A model generated the notes under the pieces. It was not told the DNA's origin. It saw only the letters and a program-made list of their open reading frames with translations, and searched no databases. A stretch of 64,000 nucleotides of DNA from assembly GCF_026210795.1 (NCBI RefSeq), contig NC_089433.1, forward strand, positions 1,513,001 to 1,577,000, read 5' to 3'. Shown piece after piece: positions 61,667-64,000 of this stretch. The position numbers and the translations under genes were made by a program. The stretch comes from Rhizophagus irregularis (Eukaryota; Glomeromycota; Glomeromycetes; Glomerales; Glomeraceae). The number at the start of each line of letters is the position of its first letter. The stretch's first letter is position 1.

Positions 61667-63681
61667 TTAGAAGATTAAATCTGATCGAACAGGCTGATAA
61701 CTTCCCTTTGATCGATCAATGGTTATGAGTTGATTTGCAAGTAAAGTGTAGATGGCACGAACACCTTGATCTTCTGATAAATCAGCTTTACGTGCAGCTT
61801 CTCCTATCTTAATCTTGAGTTCACTAAAAGTAAGTTCATCCATATCACGAATAATTTGAAGAACCATCGCACCTAATTTTGTTTGTTGTGAAGGAATTGG
61901 AATCAATGCGTCCGTATCTATTTCGTTTAGATTATGTCCAGATGCGCAATTATCAATCATTATATCATTTACGTCCCTAATTTAATTAATGTTTATAGCG
62001 GTTATTTGTTTATATCGATAAAAAAATAATAAAATATACTAATGTAATTTACTTGATGATAATATTGTCGTATTCCAACGTATTTAATTTTTCTTGATCT
62101 TCCACGAATTTATCGAGAACCGATGCTGAAGATGACTACTCTCTTCATATGATAAGGATGATAATAATTTGATAAATGAAAAGTATTAAATAATTGATGA
62201 CATACCAAAATAGTTTGAACTCTAAATTTTTCATTCGTCAGATCATTGGATTTCTATGTAACGGTCAACAAAATTAATAATCTTACTGATAAATTTAAAA
62301 AGATACGAATATACCCTTTATTACCGGTTCTACCCCCGTTAAAAAGCACTGGAATTTTGATTTTAAACGGCCAAATTCGCTATCATCAACTTGTAACAGT
62401 ATATTGTTATCTAATTCTTTGAGTTGATCATCTAAATATTCGATTTGATAAATTTATTTTAATATTCATAGGAAACTTAAAACATTGGATATTGATACAA
62501 ACCTAATCTAGCCAATTCTTCTTGTTTATATTGAATTTCTTGTAATCGTATTTGTATTTCTGGATTTAACTTTAAATAGAATATTAATACACAACTAATT
62601 TAAACTTTCCTTAACATTCAATGGTATACCTCTAAATCTTCTGATTCTTCAGTATCATTGAGTTCATCTGATAATACCATCGTTCCAAGACGACAATTCA
62701 ATTCTTTTTCTTCTTCCTCTAGGCATTTCTGATTATTTAATTCGTCTTCAATCAAATGAATCTGTATAATTACGTAAAATAAGAACCAAATGCGTATGAC
62801 TAAAACTTAAATAAATAATAAACATAATAAAAAATATATAATACTCTATTTATGCATTCGGATTTTGCCATTTCTAACGCAAATATTTCCATATTAGTAC
62901 AGTGAATTTCATCTGCGATATTCTGTGATTGGTCAATTTGATGATCATTTGACCGGTTCGAAGTTCTCGCTTGTGCCTTTATTTTAAGCTTTTCTAGATT
63001 TATTCTTTGCTAATTATTAAATAAAATTAAACAAAGATAGAAATGTCACTAAATTAACTTATCTAATCAAGATATAGAAAAGTATTAAGCAATTTACCTT
63101 TTCCTTAATAGATTCCAAACTATCTATCGAAGAAGTAATTTCTTCATGCTGCTGTGCTAATGTTTCGATTTTCTCTTTGGCATCTTGAAGATCGCTAATA
63201 GATAAAAATTTGTAATATTAAAGAAGCGCGTCTTATAGAGAAAATACCAAAATTTAGAAAATTTTAATACCAAATTTGAGCTAGCACGTTGGCTGCTCGA
63301 AGCAATTTATCAACTGTTACAAGATCAGGACCGCGCAAAGGAGTAGGTTGTTCTAATTCCTGCCTTTATGAAGCGACGCGACCACGTCGATTTTTTTTTA
63401 ACAAATATTAAATTGTAAATACTTTTTCAGTTTTGCTTAATAATGTAGGATTATGATAACATAAACCATCAAAATACTTTTTACCGAGACTTCTTTCCAA
63501 GTTCATCTACCAGAGTAAATAACTTCTTTTCGTGAGGCGCAGCATCACGGATCGAATTTTTACTCTCTTCATGTTTTAAGAGAGCAGCTACACGTGCATT
63601 ATGCGACGTAAAGTTAAGCGCAGCCACTTCCGAAGTCGTTTTACAAATGTTTTCTAGTTGTGCGAAGCCTTTGAAACTCAT
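61667..63681 (-). CDS. Coiled-coil protein of unknown family
   Basis: Ten exons (61667-61976, 62053-62135, 62206-62253, 62325-62431, 62503-62569, 62630-62761, 62845-63009, 63098-63194, 63271-63363, 63485-63681) join to 432 residues with no stop. The N-terminus (MSFKGFAQLENICKTTSEVA...) is helical; the middle (~95-270) is charged and coiled-coil-like (DLQDAKEKIETLAQQHEEIT, LEEEEKELNCRL, RLQEIQYKQEELARLDDQLK). The last ~75 residues (QTKLGAMVLQIIRDMDELTF...AIYTLLANQLITID) could fold as a winged helix. That layout would suit a kinetochore, spindle or cilium-related scaffold, but I recognise no family. Exons 2 and 6 use AAG acceptors; the exon 7 donor (62324) has an alternative 9 bases upstream. 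Confidence 0.75.
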
Positions 63682-64000
63682 TATTATATAATTACTTGAA
63701 AAAACGCGTTATCATATGATGTTTATTATAAAATAAAGCGATGATGATCACTATTTAACTTGTACTATAAATAGTTAGATAATTTCCGAATTGAATTAAA
63801 AAATGAAGATTGATTTCTAGTTGATTTACCTGGTTTCTGGTTCTTTACAGCCAGTTAATAAAGTAGATCTTCATCCGTAATTTACTAAACAGGAAATCAA
63901 CAAAAGCATATATTCATATATTGAATGATCAACAATTTCATGAATCAAACGATACAAAAATGCAAATTTAGCAAAATTAAAAAAAAAAATTAAAAAATTT
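63682..64000. other. Intergenic to window end
   Basis: No gene seen. GTTGATTTACCTGGTTT (63822-63838) is partly mirrored by AAACAGGAAATCAAC (63887-63901), perhaps the ends of a very short TIR element. Confidence 0.4.

Overview
The window looks like nuclear DNA of an arbuscular-mycorrhizal fungus, most likely Rhizophagus or a close relative (Glomeromycotina). This is an inference. It rests on very A+T-rich intergenic DNA, genes with many short GT-AG introns, a Sel1-repeat remnant, a Uma2-like nuclease gene, a PAS plus WC-type GATA regulator, and decayed LINE, Helitron and TIR elements of the style found in those genomes. No species can be proved by reading alone.

Layout. Positions 1-10129 hold two head-to-tail copies of one RNase H-bearing LINE; both are broken by stop codons that look like CpG/CpA decay. 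Positions 10409-12009 are a TA-flanked, CAGT-ended DNA element interrupted by a ~1.08 kb GC-richer retroposon with a tRNA-like head, a poly(A) tail and a 19-bp target duplication. A small MITE follows, then an intron-containing Uma2-like gene (13348-14520) and gene remnants. Positions 16661-25201 form a compact cluster: Gemin2 (+), an inositol polyphosphate 5-phosphatase (-), a Kelch membrane protein (-) and a Gyp7/TBC1D15-type Rab GAP (+). Positions 25.2-36.4 kb are repeat-rich: a second CAGT-ended element with internal 147-bp hairpin repeats, a decayed transposon ORF, and a Helitron remnant carrying a hAT-type MITE. Positions 36.4-52.1 kb are a gene-poor A/T-tract desert with a few conserved-looking motif clusters. 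It leads into a PAS/GATA transcription factor gene (52097-54765). The right end is genic: an intron-bearing tRNA-Lys(UUU), a CDK1-like kinase (-), a malate dehydrogenase ending in SKL (-) and an unrecognised coiled-coil protein (-).

The genes are mostly housekeeping and do not form a pathway: snRNP assembly, phosphoinositide and Rab membrane traffic, cell-cycle kinase, peroxisomal malate/oxaloacetate exchange and transcription control. Exon models were built by hand from splice signals, frame continuity and family motifs. All nine multi-exon genes join without an internal stop, and this is the main support for the models. The least usual sequences are the giant tRNA-headed retroposon, the PPTSIRE cyclin-binding helix of the CDK, the PTS1 malate dehydrogenase and the TTGCGCAA doublets in the desert.
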